Shown here: positions 35,342 through 47,640 of the stretch, piece by piece | How the letters are laid out: each line of letters begins with the position of its first letter | Numbering within the stretch: the stretch's first letter is position 1 | Assembly: GCF_014489615.1 (NCBI RefSeq) | Contig: NZ_CP060825.1 | Coordinates: forward strand, 1,715,501 to 1,779,500 | DNA length: 64,000 bases | Direction of reading: 5' to 3' | Source of the DNA: Streptomyces genisteinicus | Lineage (GTDB): Bacteria; Actinomycetota; Actinomycetes; Streptomycetales; Streptomycetaceae | The notes under the pieces: model-generated | What the model was told of the DNA's origin: nothing | The model's database searches: none | The model's input: only the letters and a program-made list of their open reading frames with translations | Made by a program: the position numbers and the translations under genes

Positions 35342-36193
35342 TCAGCCCCGGCGTTCCTGCTTCTGCTTGCACTCGACGCAGAGCGTGGCGCGGGGGAACG
35401 CCTGCATCCGGGCCTTGCCGATCGGGTTTCCGCAGCTCTCGCAGAGTCCGTAGGTCCCGGCGTCCAGCCGTTCCAGGGCCCGCTCGGTCTGCTCCAGCAT
35501 CTCGCGGGCGTTGGCGGCGAGGGCCATCTCGTGCTCGCGGGTGATGTTCTTGGTGCCGGTGTCCGCCTCGTCGTCGCCCGCGCCGTCTCCGGAGTCCCGC
35601 ATGAGTCCGGCGAGCGCGCTCTCCGACGCGGTGATCTCGGCGGTCAGCCGGACCGCCTCGCCCTCCAGGCCGGTGCGGGCCTCGTCCACCTCGGCGGGGG
35701 TCCAGGGGTCCTCCCCCGGCCGCACCGCCAGCTCACCGGGTGGCGTCGCCGCCACCGCAGGGGCCGTGGGCCCACCTGCGGCGCTTCGGGCCGCGGTCTT
35801 CTTGGTTGCCACCGTCCTGGCTCCTGTCTGCGTCGAGGCCGCGTCCGCGGCCTGCTCCGTGGCCGCCGGAGCGGACCCGGCTGCGGTGCCCGCCGGGGCC
35901 TTCCCCGGCGCCGCCCTCTTCGCGGTCTTCTTCGCCGTCTTCTTCGCGGCCTTCTTCGCCGCGGCCTTCGCCGGCGCCTTCGCGGCCGCCGTCGTCTTCG
36001 CGGCGGCCTTCTTCGCGGTCTTGCCCGCGGTCTTCTTCGCCGTCTTCTTCGCGGTCTTCGCAGCCGTCTTCTTCGCCGGCGTCCCCTGCGCGGCCGTCGT
36101 CCCGGCGGCCTCGCCCGGGGGGTCGTCCGCCGGCGCGGGCGCGGCGGCGGAACGGGAGTGCGCCGATGTGTCGGCGGTCTTCTTCGCCACCAT
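35342..36193 (-). CDS. H1-like lysine-rich tail fused to a DksA/TraR zinc finger
   Basis: A 283-aa protein with two unlike halves. Residues 1-140 are a low-complexity Ala/Lys region with repeated AKKTAKKTA-type units, like histone H1 or the tails of actinobacterial HupS and HrdB. Residues 160-283 form a DksA/TraR domain: a helical part (AREMLEQTERALERLD) and a four-cysteine zinc finger (Cys251, 254, 272, 275). DksA proteins modulate RNA polymerase with ppGpp; the basic tail suggests DNA binding. The S. coelicolor orthologue is SCO2075. ATG 36193 has GAAGGGG upstream. Confidence 0.9.
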   Translation of the reverse strand: MVAKKTADTSAHSRSAAAPAPADDPPGEAAGTTAAQGTPAKKTAAKTAKKTAKKTAGKTAKKAAAKTTAAAKAPAKAAAKKAAKKTAKKTAKRAAPGKAPAGTAAGSAPAATEQAADAASTQTGARTVATKKTAARSAAGGPTAPAVAATPPGELAVRPGEDPWTPAEVDEARTGLEGEAVRLTAEITASESALAGLMRDSGDGAGDDEADTGTKNITREHEMALAANAREMLEQTERALERLDAGTYGLCESCGNPIGKARMQAFPRATLCVECKQKQERRG

Positions 36194-36488
36194 GGCCGCG
36201 GCCCCTTCACATATTGTGATCTTGCTCGCGAATCGTGCTGGGACGATAAATCGACACCAGCCCGGCGGCAACGGGGCACGCCGCCGGTCGGACCCGGTCA
36301 CGGCTGCGGGATGCCGGGTCTGCATCCGTTGTGCCCAGCTGTCCGCCCCGTAATCCGCCCCCGGCGCGCGCGTGGGGCCCGGACGCCCCGGGTGCGGCAT
36401 TCGGGGCAACCGCCCCCGCTCCGCCGGGGGCGGCGCCCGCCCCGCGGCGTGCCGGGAAAAGCGGTCCGCGACGGGGCCGCCGGGCCCT

Positions 36489-36494
36489 TACACT
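36489..36494 (+). promoter_or_regulatory. -10 box TACACT of ileS
   Basis: TACACT lies just before the T-box leader; transcription would begin near 36500. The 36194-36488 stretch upstream holds no gene. Confidence 0.55.
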
Positions 36495-36499
36495 GGGCG

Positions 36500-36767
36500 C
36501 AGCGAAAGGCGTGGATGGGGACCAGTAGCGTCGTATGCGGCCATGAGCGACCCGGGGACGGTGAGAGCCCGGGGGCGAGCGCGAGGCGAAGCATCACCCC
36601 GGAGCCGCCGGAAGAAAGCCGCCCAGGCGAGTAGAACCGGCATCGCGACCCCAATGAGGGGGTCCGGGGCCTGCGGGCCCGGGGCCAAGGAGGGTGGTAC
36701 CGCGGGAGCGCAGCGTTGGCTCTCGTCCCTCCGACGGAACGAGCGAGATGTCCGCCGGAGGAGACCG
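36500..36767 (+). promoter_or_regulatory. Translational T-box riboswitch for ileS
   Basis: The leader contains the T-box AGGGTGGTACCGCG (36691-36704) and an early GTGGATGGGGACCAGTAG element typical of actinobacterial stem I. The likely specifier codon is ATC (36593-36595), matching isoleucine. CCCTCCG (36727-36733) can pair either with the AGGG of the T-box or with CGGAGGAG, the ileS Shine-Dalgarno (36756-36763). There is no terminator with a U-run, so uncharged tRNA-Ile should free the ribosome binding site. This class is established for actinobacterial ileS genes. Confidence 0.92.
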
Positions 36768-39950
<3,183 letters not shown>

Positions 39951-39963
39951 CGCCACGGCGTCC

Positions 39964-39998
39964 CGAGGGCCCGGCAGCCGCCCGCTGCCGGGCCCTCG
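39964..39998 (+). terminator. ileS terminator
   Basis: A perfect 15-bp inverted repeat (39964-39978 against 39984-39998), 5-nt loop, 14 bp past the stop codon. Confidence 0.9.
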
Positions 39999-40398
39999 CC
40001 CGTCCCGGGGCAGACCTCCCGGCCGGCGGGAAGTCCGGCCCGCGCCCGGGGCCGGCTCCCCGGGCAGCGGCCCCCCCATGCCGGCCCGTCCGAGGGCTCC
40101 CCTCCCGGGCAACGGCCCGGCCGCCCCGGCCCGTCCCGCGACCGAGGACACGGCGCGCAGCGACGTGCACCATCACCCGGGCCGGCGGCCCCGTGACCTC
40201 ACGCCCTCCGGCGGGGGCTCCGTCCCCGCACCCCCGCGCCTCAGACGCCGGCGAGGCTGACCATCCCGCCCGCCCCGCCGAGGAGTCCGAGGCCCCGCAG
40301 CCGGACTGCAGGGGCAGAAGCCCCTGCCGTCGTCGCCTGGGGCGCAAGCCCCCGCCCGCCAGGGCCCACCCGGGGCGGGCGCGGGGGCGGCGCGCGCA
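39999..40398. other. Intergenic region with a diverged dispersed repeat
   Basis: No gene is seen. Around 40201-40260, read on the minus strand, AGCCTCGCCGGCGTCTGAGG resembles the 5841/5929 repeats and is followed by a GGGGGTGCGGGGACGGAGCC hairpin-forming stretch. Several short GC-rich inverted repeats (for example GGGGCAGAAGCCCCT) fill the rest. Confidence 0.6.
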
Positions 40399-40444
40399 AA
40401 GGGCCGGGCCCGGAGCACGTGGTGTGCTTCCGGGCCCGGCCCTT
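40399..40444 (-). terminator. divIVA terminator
   Basis: Arms AAGGGCCGGGCCCGGAGCAC (40399-40418) and its near-exact complement (40424-40444, one extra base) form a long hairpin 37 bp past the divIVA stop codon; it could also stop read-through from ileS. Confidence 0.85.
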
Positions 40445-40480
40445 GTGTCTGCCGACGGTTGCGCCGTTACGCGCGCGGCG

Positions 40481-41587
40481 TCAGTTGTCGTCCTCGTCGA
40501 TGAGGAAGCCCCGCATCGGCGACGGCGCCTGCTGCATCGGCTGCGGCGCCTGCGGCCGGACCGGTGCCATCGGCTGGGTCATGGCCGGGGACATCTGCTG
40601 CTGACCGCCGTAGGACGGGCCGGACGGCGAGGGGCCGTGGCCGCCCATCGTCTGGTTGCCGCCGTAGGACGGGGCGCTCGCGCCGGCCGGTGCCATGGAG
40701 GGCGCCGGGGACGGCGGGAGCGAGGCCGCGGCGGGGGTGCGCGGCGGGGCCAGCGAGTCGTCGGCCTGGGTCTCCAGCTGGCGCAGCTGCGACTCCAGGT
40801 ACGACTTCAGGCGCGTGCGGTACTCGCGCTCGAAGCCCCGCAGGTCCTCGACCTTGCGCTCCAGCGTGGCGCGCGCGGACTCCAGGGAGCCCATGGCCAC
40901 GCGGTGCTTCTCCTGTGCGTCCCGCTCCAGGGCGTCGGCCTTGGCGCGGGCGTCGCGCTCGAGGCCCTCGGCGCGCGAACGCGCCTCGCCGACGATCTTG
41001 TTGGCCTCGGAGCGGGCCTCGGCGATCGCCTGGTCGGCGGTCTGCTGGGCCAGCGAGAGGACACGGGCCGCGCTGTCGCCGCCGGGACCCTGGCCCATCG
41101 GACCGGGGCCCTGCGGGCCGCCGTGGCCCATGGGGCCGCCCATCGGACCGCCCATGGGGCCGCCCTGCATCGGACCGGGGCCCATGGGGCCGCCGGGACC
41201 CTGACCCATCGGGCCGGGGCCCTGCGGGCCGCCGTGGCTGGGACCGGCCGGCAGCTGCGGAGCACCACCGGGCAGCTGGGGCGGGCCCATCTGCGGGGGC
41301 TGCTGCTGGACGGGGGGTCCGGATATGGCGGCGGGCACGGGGGCGCCGGGACCGCGGCCGTCCTGCGGCTCCGGGGGTTTGCGCATGCCCTGCTGCTGCT
41401 GGTTCTGCGCGGCCGCACGGGTCGCGGCGGCCAGCTTGGCGCGCAGGTCCTCGTTCTCGCGGAGCAGACGGGTCAGCTCGGCTTCGACCTCGTCGAGGAA
41501 GGCATCGACCTCGTCCTCGTCATAGCCTTCTCGGAGGCGGACGGTCGTGAACTGCTTGTTCCGCACGTCCTCGGGGGTCAGCGGCAT
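40481..41587 (-). CDS. divIVA: Polar growth protein DivIVA
   Basis: A 368-aa coiled-coil protein that marks hyphal tips and directs polar wall growth; essential in Streptomyces. The N-terminal DivIVA domain starts MPLTPEDVRNKQFTTVRLREGYDEDEVD (lipid-binding tip), with a first coiled coil to about residue 65. A Gly/Pro/Met/Gln-rich linker (about 66-170) contains an internal duplication of GPQGPGPMGQGPGG. A second coiled coil (about 172-265, LAQQTADQAIAEARSEANKI) precedes a disordered C-terminus ending FLIDEDDN. It is the last gene of the dcw cluster. Confidence 0.97.
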   Translation of the reverse strand: MPLTPEDVRNKQFTTVRLREGYDEDEVDAFLDEVEAELTRLLRENEDLRAKLAAATRAAAQNQQQQGMRKPPEPQDGRGPGAPVPAAISGPPVQQQPPQMGPPQLPGGAPQLPAGPSHGGPQGPGPMGQGPGGPMGPGPMQGGPMGGPMGGPMGHGGPQGPGPMGQGPGGDSAARVLSLAQQTADQAIAEARSEANKIVGEARSRAEGLERDARAKADALERDAQEKHRVAMGSLESARATLERKVEDLRGFEREYRTRLKSYLESQLRQLETQADDSLAPPRTPAAASLPPSPAPSMAPAGASAPSYGGNQTMGGHGPSPSGPSYGGQQQMSPAMTQPMAPVRPQAPQPMQQAPSPMRGFLIDEDDN

Positions 41588-41636
41588 CTCTTCTTCACCT
41601 CTACGTAGTCGTCGGCAGTCGGCAGGACCGTATCGC

Positions 41637-41933
41637 TCACATCGAGCTCCCCACGCCGCGAACGACGGAGATCAGGATGTAGACGATGATCATCAGAACG
41701 AAGAAGGACAGGTCGAGTGCCACGCCCCCGAGACGCAACGGCGGGATGAACCGCCGAAGAAGCTTGAGCGGTGGATCGGTGACAGTGTAGGTGGCCTCCA
41801 GAACGACCACCATCGCCTTGCCGGGTTGCCATGAACGTGCGAACTGGAAGACGTAGTCCATGACCAGCCGGAAGATCAACACGACCAGGAAGCACATCAG
41901 CGCGATGTAGATCACTTGTAGTGCGACGCCCAT
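41637..41933 (-). CDS. YggT family membrane protein
   Basis: A 98-aa protein with two membrane regions (about residues 4-24 and 72-93) and the YggT middle TDPPLKLLRRFIPPLRLGG. The family (YlmG in Gram-positives) sits in dcw clusters and is linked to division or membrane organisation; its mechanism is unknown. ATG 41933 follows GGGAAG. It lies between sepF and divIVA. Confidence 0.9.
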   Translation of the reverse strand: MGVALQVIYIALMCFLVVLIFRLVMDYVFQFARSWQPGKAMVVVLEATYTVTDPPLKLLRRFIPPLRLGGVALDLSFFVLMIIVYILISVVRGVGSSM

Positions 41934-42003
41934 CCCGCGCTTCCCTCTCCCCTGGTCTCTCGTGTTGCCGGCCGTGCGGCCGGGTCGTTCCCGGAGTCTT
42001 TCC

Positions 42004-42609
42004 TCAGCTCTGGTTGAAGAATCCGCCCTCTGCGATGCGGGCCTTGTCCTCAGCCGTGACATCGACGTTAGCAGGCGACAACAGGAACACCTTCTGCGTC
42101 ACTCGTTCAATGCTGCCATGCAGGCCGAAGACGAGTCCCGCGGCAAAGTCGACAAGTCGCTTCGCGTCGGTGTCGTCCATCTCCGTGAGGTTCATGATCA
42201 CCGGGGTGCCCTCACGGAAGTGTTCCCCGATGGTACGGGCCTCGTTGTAGGTCCGGGGGTGCAGCGTGGTGATGCGGTAGGGCTCCCGCTCGGACACGGC
42301 CTTGGGCATGATCACCGGTGCGTTCTTCTCCAGGCTCGGACGTTCAGGTGTGATGGATGCCACGGGGGCGATACGCGCCGGGCGCGGGCTCTCGACCGGC
42401 AGGGCGACGGGCTCGCGGGGTGCGGGCGGGGCGGCCACGCGGACCGGCTCCTCCCGCTCGATCTGGTGCGGGGGTGCGTGCCGCCGGTGGTCGCGCTCCG
42501 GCTCGGGCTCGGGTTCGAAGTCGTCATCGGGGTCGAAGCCCCGGCCGTCGTACCCATCGTCCTCCACGAGGCCGAGGTAGACCGCCATCTTGCGCATAGC
42601 GCCGGCCAT
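42004..42609 (-). CDS. sepF: Cell division protein SepF
   Basis: A 201-aa FtsZ-membrane tether. An N-terminal segment ([17 protein letters not shown]) can form a membrane-binding amphipathic helix; an acidic/Pro-rich linker (about 20-95) follows; the SepF domain (about 100-190) contains [39 protein letters not shown]. In actinobacteria that lack FtsA, SepF is the main membrane anchor of the Z ring. GGAGG lies 9 nt before the ATG. Streptomyces carry extra SepF-like proteins elsewhere. Confidence 0.95.
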   Translation of the reverse strand: MAGAMRKMAVYLGLVEDDGYDGRGFDPDDDFEPEPEPERDHRRHAPPHQIEREEPVRVAAPPAPREPVALPVESPRPARIAPVASITPERPSLEKNAPVIMPKAVSEREPYRITTLHPRTYNEARTIGEHFREGTPVIMNLTEMDDTDAKRLVDFAAGLVFGLHGSIERVTQKVFLLSPANVDVTAEDKARIAEGGFFNQS

Positions 42610-42733
42610 TCTCTGAGTCCTCCGCTCTGTGGTGGATCGGCAATCGTCACCAAGTGCCCGTATCCACTCGGCCCGCCCCGCTTTCGGCGGGAATGACCAT
42701 ATTTTCTACTGTGGTCCGACTTGCTTCGCGACG

Positions 42734-43453
42734 TTACCGGAGCCTCGGTCGGACTCCGAGTACCGCAGTGCCGACGCGCACATGTGTCGCTCCCGCCGCC
42801 ACGGCCTGCTCGAGGTCCGCACTCATCCCTGCTGACACCATGTTCGCAGCCGGATGAGCCGCGCGCAGGCCGGATGAGAATTCCATCAGCCGCTCGAACG
42901 CCGCCTGTTGCCGCCCCGCATAGGGGCCGGCCAGCGGCGCGACGGTCATCAGCCCGCCGAGCCGCAGTCCCGGTGCGGCGGCCACCGCGTCCGCCAACTC
43001 CTCGATCCGGTCCGGCGCGACGCCGCCGCGCTCCCCCTGCCGCCCGGACTCCGCGTCGAGCGCGACCTGGACCAGGCAGCCGATCTCGCGGTCCGCCCGG
43101 ACCGCCGCGGCCGAGAGGGCGGAGACGAGCTTCGGCCGGTCGACGGACTGCACGACATCGGCGTAACCCGCCACGGAACGGACTTTGTTGGTCTGGAGCT
43201 GGCCGACGAAATGCCACCGGATGTCCAGATCCGCACAGGCCGCGGCTTTCGGGGCCGCGTCCTGGTCACGGTTCTCCGCCATGTGACGCACCCCGAGTCC
43301 GTGCAGGATCCGCACATCGGAGGCGGGGTAGGTCTTGGTGACCACGATCAGCGTCACCTCGCCGCGGTCGCGTCCGGCGGCCGCGCAGGCGGCGGCGATC
43401 CGCTCCTCCACCCGCGCCAGGTTGTCGGCGAGTTCGGTGCTGCGGTCCGTCAT
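42734..43453 (-). CDS. PLP homeostasis protein (YggS/YlmE family)
   Basis: A 239-aa single-barrel PLP-binding protein. The Schiff-base lysine is in LIVVTKTYPASDV; DIRWHFVGQLQTNK and GLMTVAPLAG are further family marks. It has no known catalytic activity and is thought to buffer free PLP. In this copy the usual ENR(V/Y)Q motif reads ENRDQDAAPK. Its ATG overlaps the pgeF stop by 4 bp. Such genes are standard in dcw clusters between ftsZ and sepF. Confidence 0.93.
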   Translation of the reverse strand: MTDRSTELADNLARVEERIAAACAAAGRDRGEVTLIVVTKTYPASDVRILHGLGVRHMAENRDQDAAPKAAACADLDIRWHFVGQLQTNKVRSVAGYADVVQSVDRPKLVSALSAAAVRADREIGCLVQVALDAESGRQGERGGVAPDRIEELADAVAAAPGLRLGGLMTVAPLAGPYAGRQQAAFERLMEFSSGLRAAHPAANMVSAGMSADLEQAVAAGATHVRVGTAVLGVRPRLR

Positions 43454-44199
43454 GACCCATCCCGGCTTTCGAGCCAGACGTATCCGGCGAGCCGCCCGGT
43501 GGTCCGGTCACGGCGGTACGAGTAGTGGTCGCGCGATTCCAGGGTGCAGATCCCGGACGCGCGGCGGTCGGTGACGCCGAGCGCGGCGAGCTGGGCGTGC
43601 ACCGCGGCGGTCACGTCGACGGCGGGAGTGCCCCAGCTCGTCTCGGACCAGGCGGCCGGTTCCACTTCGGCGACGTCCGCCCGCATCTGCTCGGGAACCT
43701 CGTAGCAACGGCCGCAGACGGCGGGGCCGGTGCGCGCGACGATGCGTGCCGGTTCGGCGCCGAGCGCGGTCATCGCCGCCACGGTCGCGGGGACGATGCC
43801 GGCGACCGTGCCGGGCCGGCCGGCGTGCGCGGCGGCGGCGACGCCCGCCACCGGGTCGGCCAGCAGGACGGGGGTGCAGTCCGCGGTGAGCACCGCGAGC
43901 GCCAGACCGCGCCGGGCGGTGACCACCCCGTCGACGGACGGGACGGGCGCGTCCCCCCACGGGCCGTCGACCACCGCGACGTCCTTGCCGTGCACCTGGT
44001 TCATCCAGACGACCTGGTCCGGGTCGATGCCCAGGGACCGGGCGGCGGCGGCGCGGTTGGCCCGGACGGCGTCCGGGTCGTCGCCGACCGCGCCGCCGAG
44101 GTTGAGCTCCTCGTACGGAGCGGCGCTCACCCCGCCCCACCTGTCGGTGAAGGCGAAGCGGGCGCCGCTCGCGTGTATCGCGTCGTGCTCCACGGTCAC
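43450..44199 (-). CDS. pgeF: YlmD/PgeF-type multicopper-like (laccase-domain) protein
   Basis: A 249-aa protein of the DUF152 family. The probable metal triad is His in MNQVHGKDV, Cys in [12 protein letters not shown] and His in [10 protein letters not shown]. In E. coli YfiH/PgeF removes mis-incorporated residues from peptidoglycan precursors; relatives act on purine nucleosides. The former fits the wall-synthesis context. The typical GWRG after the His is GRPG here. The GTG at 44199 overlaps the ftsZ stop (GTGA). Confidence 0.9.
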   Translation of the reverse strand: MTVEHDAIHASGARFAFTDRWGGVSAAPYEELNLGGAVGDDPDAVRANRAAAARSLGIDPDQVVWMNQVHGKDVAVVDGPWGDAPVPSVDGVVTARRGLALAVLTADCTPVLLADPVAGVAAAAHAGRPGTVAGIVPATVAAMTALGAEPARIVARTGPAVCGRCYEVPEQMRADVAEVEPAAWSETSWGTPAVDVTAAVHAQLAALGVTDRRASGICTLESRDHYSYRRDRTTGRLAGYVWLESRDGS

Positions 44200-45401
44200 T
44201 TCAGGAAGTCGGGGACGTCCAGCTCTTCGGCCTGGGTGTCGTACGGACGGGCCGAGGGGACCTGGGGCGGGGACGACGGGGAGATCGTGTCGCCGGAGAC
44301 CGGGGCGGGCTCGGCGGGTGCCGGGGGCTCCTCGCGCACGGGCACCGTGCCCAGACCGCTCGCGGGGCGCACCGGCTCGGGGCGCTGCGGCGGGGCCTGC
44401 TCCTCGCGCTTGGCGGAAGCGGAGCCGATGACGTTCTCCCGGCGGGTCGGCGGCTGTCCGCCGTCGAAGCCGGCCGCGATGACCGTGACCCGGACCTCGT
44501 CGCCGAGCGCGTCGTCGATGACGGCGCCGAAGATGATGTTGGCCTCGGGGTGGGCCGCCTCGCTCACCAGCTGGGCGGCCTCGTTGATCTCGAAGAGGCC
44601 GAGGTCGCTGCCGCCCGAGATGGAGAGCAGCACGCCGCGGGCGCCGTCGATGGACGCCTCCAGCAGCGGGGAGGAGATGGCCATCTCCGCGGCGGCCACG
44701 GCGCGGTCGTCGCCGCGGGCGGAGCCGATGCCCATCAGGGCCGACCCGGCCTCGGACATCACGGACTTGACGTCGGCGAAGTCGAGGTTGATCAGGCCGG
44801 GGGTGGTGATGAGGTCGGTGATGCCCTGGACACCCGAGAGCAGCACCTGGTCCGCGGACTTGAAGGCGTCGAGGACGCTCACCTGCCGGTCCGAGATGGA
44901 CAGCAGGCGGTCGTTGGGGATGACGATGAGGGTGTCGACCTCTTCGCGGAGCTCGGCGATGCCGTCCTCCGCCTGGTTGGCGCGCCGGCGTCCCTCGAAG
45001 GTGAAGGGGCGGGTGACGACGCCGATGGTCAGGGCGCCGAGCGAGCGCGCGATGTTGGCGACGACGGGGGCGCCGCCGGTGCCGGTGCCGCCGCCTTCTC
45101 CCGCGGTGACGAAGACCATGTCGGCCCCCTTGAGGACCTCCTCGATCTCCTCGCGGTGGTCCTCTGCCGCCTTGCGACCGACTGCCGGGTTGGCTCCGGC
45201 GCCGAGGCCCCGGGTGAGTTCGCGGCCGACGTCGAGCTTGACGTCGGCGTCGCTCATCAACAGCGCTTGCGCGTCCGTGTTGATCGCGATGAACTCGACG
45301 CCTTTGAGACCGACCTCGATCATTCGGTTGATGGCATTGACACCACCGCCGCCGACACCGATGACCTTGATGACTGCGAGGTAGTTCTGCGGTGCTGCCA
45401 C
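44196..45401 (-). CDS. ftsZ: Cell division GTPase FtsZ
   Basis: A 401-aa tubulin homologue that forms the Z rings and, in aerial hyphae, sporulation ladders. GTP-binding signature [26 protein letters not shown], and the T7 catalytic loop in [13 protein letters not shown] are intact. A Pro/Glu-rich linker (about 315-385) leads to the conserved C-terminal tail [10 protein letters not shown], which binds SepF. GTG at 45401 gives [13 protein letters not shown], as in S. coelicolor. The 285-bp upstream region carries regulatory signals. Confidence 0.98.
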   Translation of the reverse strand: MAAPQNYLAVIKVIGVGGGGVNAINRMIEVGLKGVEFIAINTDAQALLMSDADVKLDVGRELTRGLGAGANPAVGRKAAEDHREEIEEVLKGADMVFVTAGEGGGTGTGGAPVVANIARSLGALTIGVVTRPFTFEGRRRANQAEDGIAELREEVDTLIVIPNDRLLSISDRQVSVLDAFKSADQVLLSGVQGITDLITTPGLINLDFADVKSVMSEAGSALMGIGSARGDDRAVAAAEMAISSPLLEASIDGARGVLLSISGGSDLGLFEINEAAQLVSEAAHPEANIIFGAVIDDALGDEVRVTVIAAGFDGGQPPTRRENVIGSASAKREEQAPPQRPEPVRPASGLGTVPVREEPPAPAEPAPVSGDTISPSSPPQVPSARPYDTQAEELDVPDFLK

Positions 45402-45686
45402 GTCGAAGGCCTCTCGCCTCGAGTTACGTGTCGACGCCTCGCGGGACCGCGGTGCGCCGACTGATGTCGAATGGGGACGGCCCGACCAGCCCGGCTGCCG
45501 ACCCGAACCCTAACGGTGAAGTTTAGGGTTATCAGTGTGTCTGTTCCCTGGACTCTTCCGAACAGGACACTAAGTCGACACGAGGCGCCCGTTCAACGAA
45601 CACGCCGAACCTCCCGTTTTTCTTTTCACCCTATGTGATCACGCCGCTCGATGCGCAACCAGGGTGCTGGCCTGCGCAGATGTGCG
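45402..45686 (-). promoter_or_regulatory. ftsZ promoter region with four GACAC motifs
   Basis: There is no gene. GACAC, the core of the WhiA motif, occurs at 45566-45570 and 45577-45581 (plus strand) and, as GTGTC, at 45428-45432 and 45537-45541. An inverted repeat lies at 45506-45530. In Streptomyces ftsZ has several promoters here, one induced in sporulation, and is a WhiA/WhiB target (established in S. venezuelae). Confidence 0.7.
45506..45530. repeat. AACCCTAA / TTAGGGTT inverted repeat upstream of ftsZ
   Basis: Perfect 8-bp arms with a 9-nt spacer, AT-rich for this genome. It may be an operator or part of an ftsZ promoter. Confidence 0.7.
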
Positions 45687-46526
45687 TCAACTCCCCGCTG
45701 CGGCAGGGGCGGTGGGGGCGCTCACGTCGAACTGACGCGCACCGGGAGACGCTTTCATCAGCGCCGCGAGTGTGCGAGCCTTCGCCGGGCCGTGCTCGGA
45801 ACTCCCCCACAGCACCCGCCGGTCGCCCGTGAGCCGCAGGGAGATGTCGTCGTAGGACCGCACCTCCAGGGACGCGGTCTCGCGCACCACCCGGGCGGGC
45901 AGATCGCCGCGCACCGCCACCGCCTCGGTGAGCAGCCGGTCGGCGTCGAACCGTGCGGCGCCGGGTGATCCGGCGAGGTCGAGGCGGACGAGCGGCACAC
46001 CGCGGGGCGCCTTGTCGGCCGTGGCGAACTGCACGCCCTCCGCGTCCACTTCGGCGAACCGCGCGCCCTTCTCCAGGGCCAGGACCGCGGTCCGCTCGAC
46101 CACCCGCAGCTCGATGGCGTGCGGCCAGGACCGCACGGCCTCGACGGAGGCGATGCGCGGCATCGCCTCGCGCAGCCTGGCCTCCACGGCGTCGGTGTCG
46201 ACGGAGGCCAGCGGGGCGCCGACCGGCACCGCCGCCGCCTCCTCGACCTGCCGCGGGGTGAGCACGTCGGTGCCCGTGGCCCGTACCTCCTCGGTGCGCA
46301 GCCAGGAGGACCCGTAGAGGGCCCACACGGCGCCGGCCGCGAGGAGCACCGCGGCGACGCAGCCGATCAGCGCACGGCGCAGCAGGATCCGCCGCCGGAC
46401 GGGGTCGCGTCCGGGGGGCCGCCCCCCGGACGCGTCCGGTCCGCCCGGCCCGGCGGGTCCGCCGGAGGTGTCCGATCTCTCGGGGGGATGCTCCGCGCCG
46501 CGCTCGGCGGTGGTCGGTCCGGCCAC
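45687..46526 (-). CDS. ftsQ: Cell division protein FtsQ
   Basis: A 279-aa bitopic membrane protein. A cytoplasmic Pro/Gly/Arg-rich N-terminus (1-50) precedes one transmembrane helix (about 52-72) and an extracytoplasmic POTRA domain (LRTEEVRATGTDVLTPRQVEEAA) plus beta domain. It is part of the FtsQLB divisome subcomplex; in Streptomyces it is needed for efficient sporulation septation but not for life. GTG at 46526 has AGGGA upstream. Frame continuation to 46628 is read-through opposite murG. Confidence 0.93.
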   Translation of the reverse strand: MAGPTTAERGAEHPPERSDTSGGPAGPGGPDASGGRPPGRDPVRRRILLRRALIGCVAAVLLAAGAVWALYGSSWLRTEEVRATGTDVLTPRQVEEAAAVPVGAPLASVDTDAVEARLREAMPRIASVEAVRSWPHAIELRVVERTAVLALEKGARFAEVDAEGVQFATADKAPRGVPLVRLDLAGSPGAARFDADRLLTEAVAVRGDLPARVVRETASLEVRSYDDISLRLTGDRRVLWGSSEHGPAKARTLAALMKASPGARQFDVSAPTAPAAAGS

Positions 46527-46539
46527 GGTCCCTGCCTTC

Positions 46540-47634
46540 TCACGCCTGGCGGCGTGCCGCAATCGCCTCGTACACCATGCCGACGAGCAGGTCGTCGGCG
46601 TCCCGGCGGCCGAACTCGGCGGCCGCACGCGACATCTCGTACAACCGGTGCGGATCGGCCAGCACGGGAAGGACGTTGCCGTGGACCCACTCGGGGGTCA
46701 GCTCGGCGTCGTCCACCAGCAGGCCGCCGCCCGCCTTGACCACCGGCTGGGCGTTGAGCCGCTGTTCGCCGTTGCCGATCGGCAGCGGGACGTAGGCGGC
46801 GGGCAGGCCGACGGCGGAGAGTTCGGCGACGGTCATCGCGCCCGCGCGGCAGAGCATCATGTCGGCCGCGGCGTACGCGAGGTCCATCCGGTCCACGTAC
46901 GGTACCGGCACATAGGGCGGCATCCCGGGCATGTTGTCCACGCGCGGCACCTCGTTCTTCGGGCCGACCGCGTGGAGGATCTGGATCCCGGAGCGCTGGA
47001 GGACCGGCGCGATCTGCTGGACGACCTCGTTGAGACGGCGCGCGCCCTGCGAGCCGCCGGACACGAGGAGCGTCGGCAGATTGGGGTCGAGCCCGAACGC
47101 CGCACGCGCCTCGGGGCGCACCCGGGCGCGGTCGAGGGTCGCGATCGAGTGCCGCAACGGGATGCCGATGTAGCGGGAGTTGCGCAGCTTGCTGTCCGGG
47201 GTGGCGACGGCCACGCCCGCCGCGTAGCGGGAGCCGATCTTGTTGGCGAGGCCGGGGCGGGCGTTGGCCTCGTGCACGACGATCGGCACGCCCAGCCGCT
47301 TGGCGGCGAGGTAGCCCGGCAGGGCGACGTAGCCGCCGAAGCCGACGACGCAGTCGGCCTTGGTGCGCTCCAGGATCTGCTCGGCGGCCTTGATGGTGCC
47401 GCGCAGCCGTCCGGGGACGGTGATCAGCTCGGGTGTGGGCTTGCGCGGCAGCGGGACCGCGGGGATGAGCGCCAGCTCGTAACCGCGCTCGGGGACGAGC
47501 CTGGTCTCCAGTCCGCGCTCCGTGCCGAGGGCCGTGATGCCCACGGTCGGGTCCTGCCTGCGCAGGGCGTCCGCGAGGGCGAGCGCGGGCTCGATGTGGC
47601 CGGCGGTCCCCCCACCGGCGAGTACGACATGCAC
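46540..47634 (-). CDS. murG: MurG N-acetylglucosaminyl transferase
   Basis: A 364-aa GT-B glycosyltransferase that adds GlcNAc to lipid I to make lipid II on the inner membrane face. Marks are GGGTAGHIEPALALADAL at the N-terminus, GFGGYVALPGYLAAKR, and the nucleotide-binding VSGGSQGARRLNEV. ATG 47634 directly follows ftsW (6-nt gap). Confidence 0.97.
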   Translation of the reverse strand: MHVVLAGGGTAGHIEPALALADALRRQDPTVGITALGTERGLETRLVPERGYELALIPAVPLPRKPTPELITVPGRLRGTIKAAEQILERTKADCVVGFGGYVALPGYLAAKRLGVPIVVHEANARPGLANKIGSRYAAGVAVATPDSKLRNSRYIGIPLRHSIATLDRARVRPEARAAFGLDPNLPTLLVSGGSQGARRLNEVVQQIAPVLQRSGIQILHAVGPKNEVPRVDNMPGMPPYVPVPYVDRMDLAYAAADMMLCRAGAMTVAELSAVGLPAAYVPLPIGNGEQRLNAQPVVKAGGGLLVDDAELTPEWVHGNVLPVLADPHRLYEMSRAAAEFGRRDADDLLVGMVYEAIAARRQA

Positions 47635-47640
47635 CGAAAT

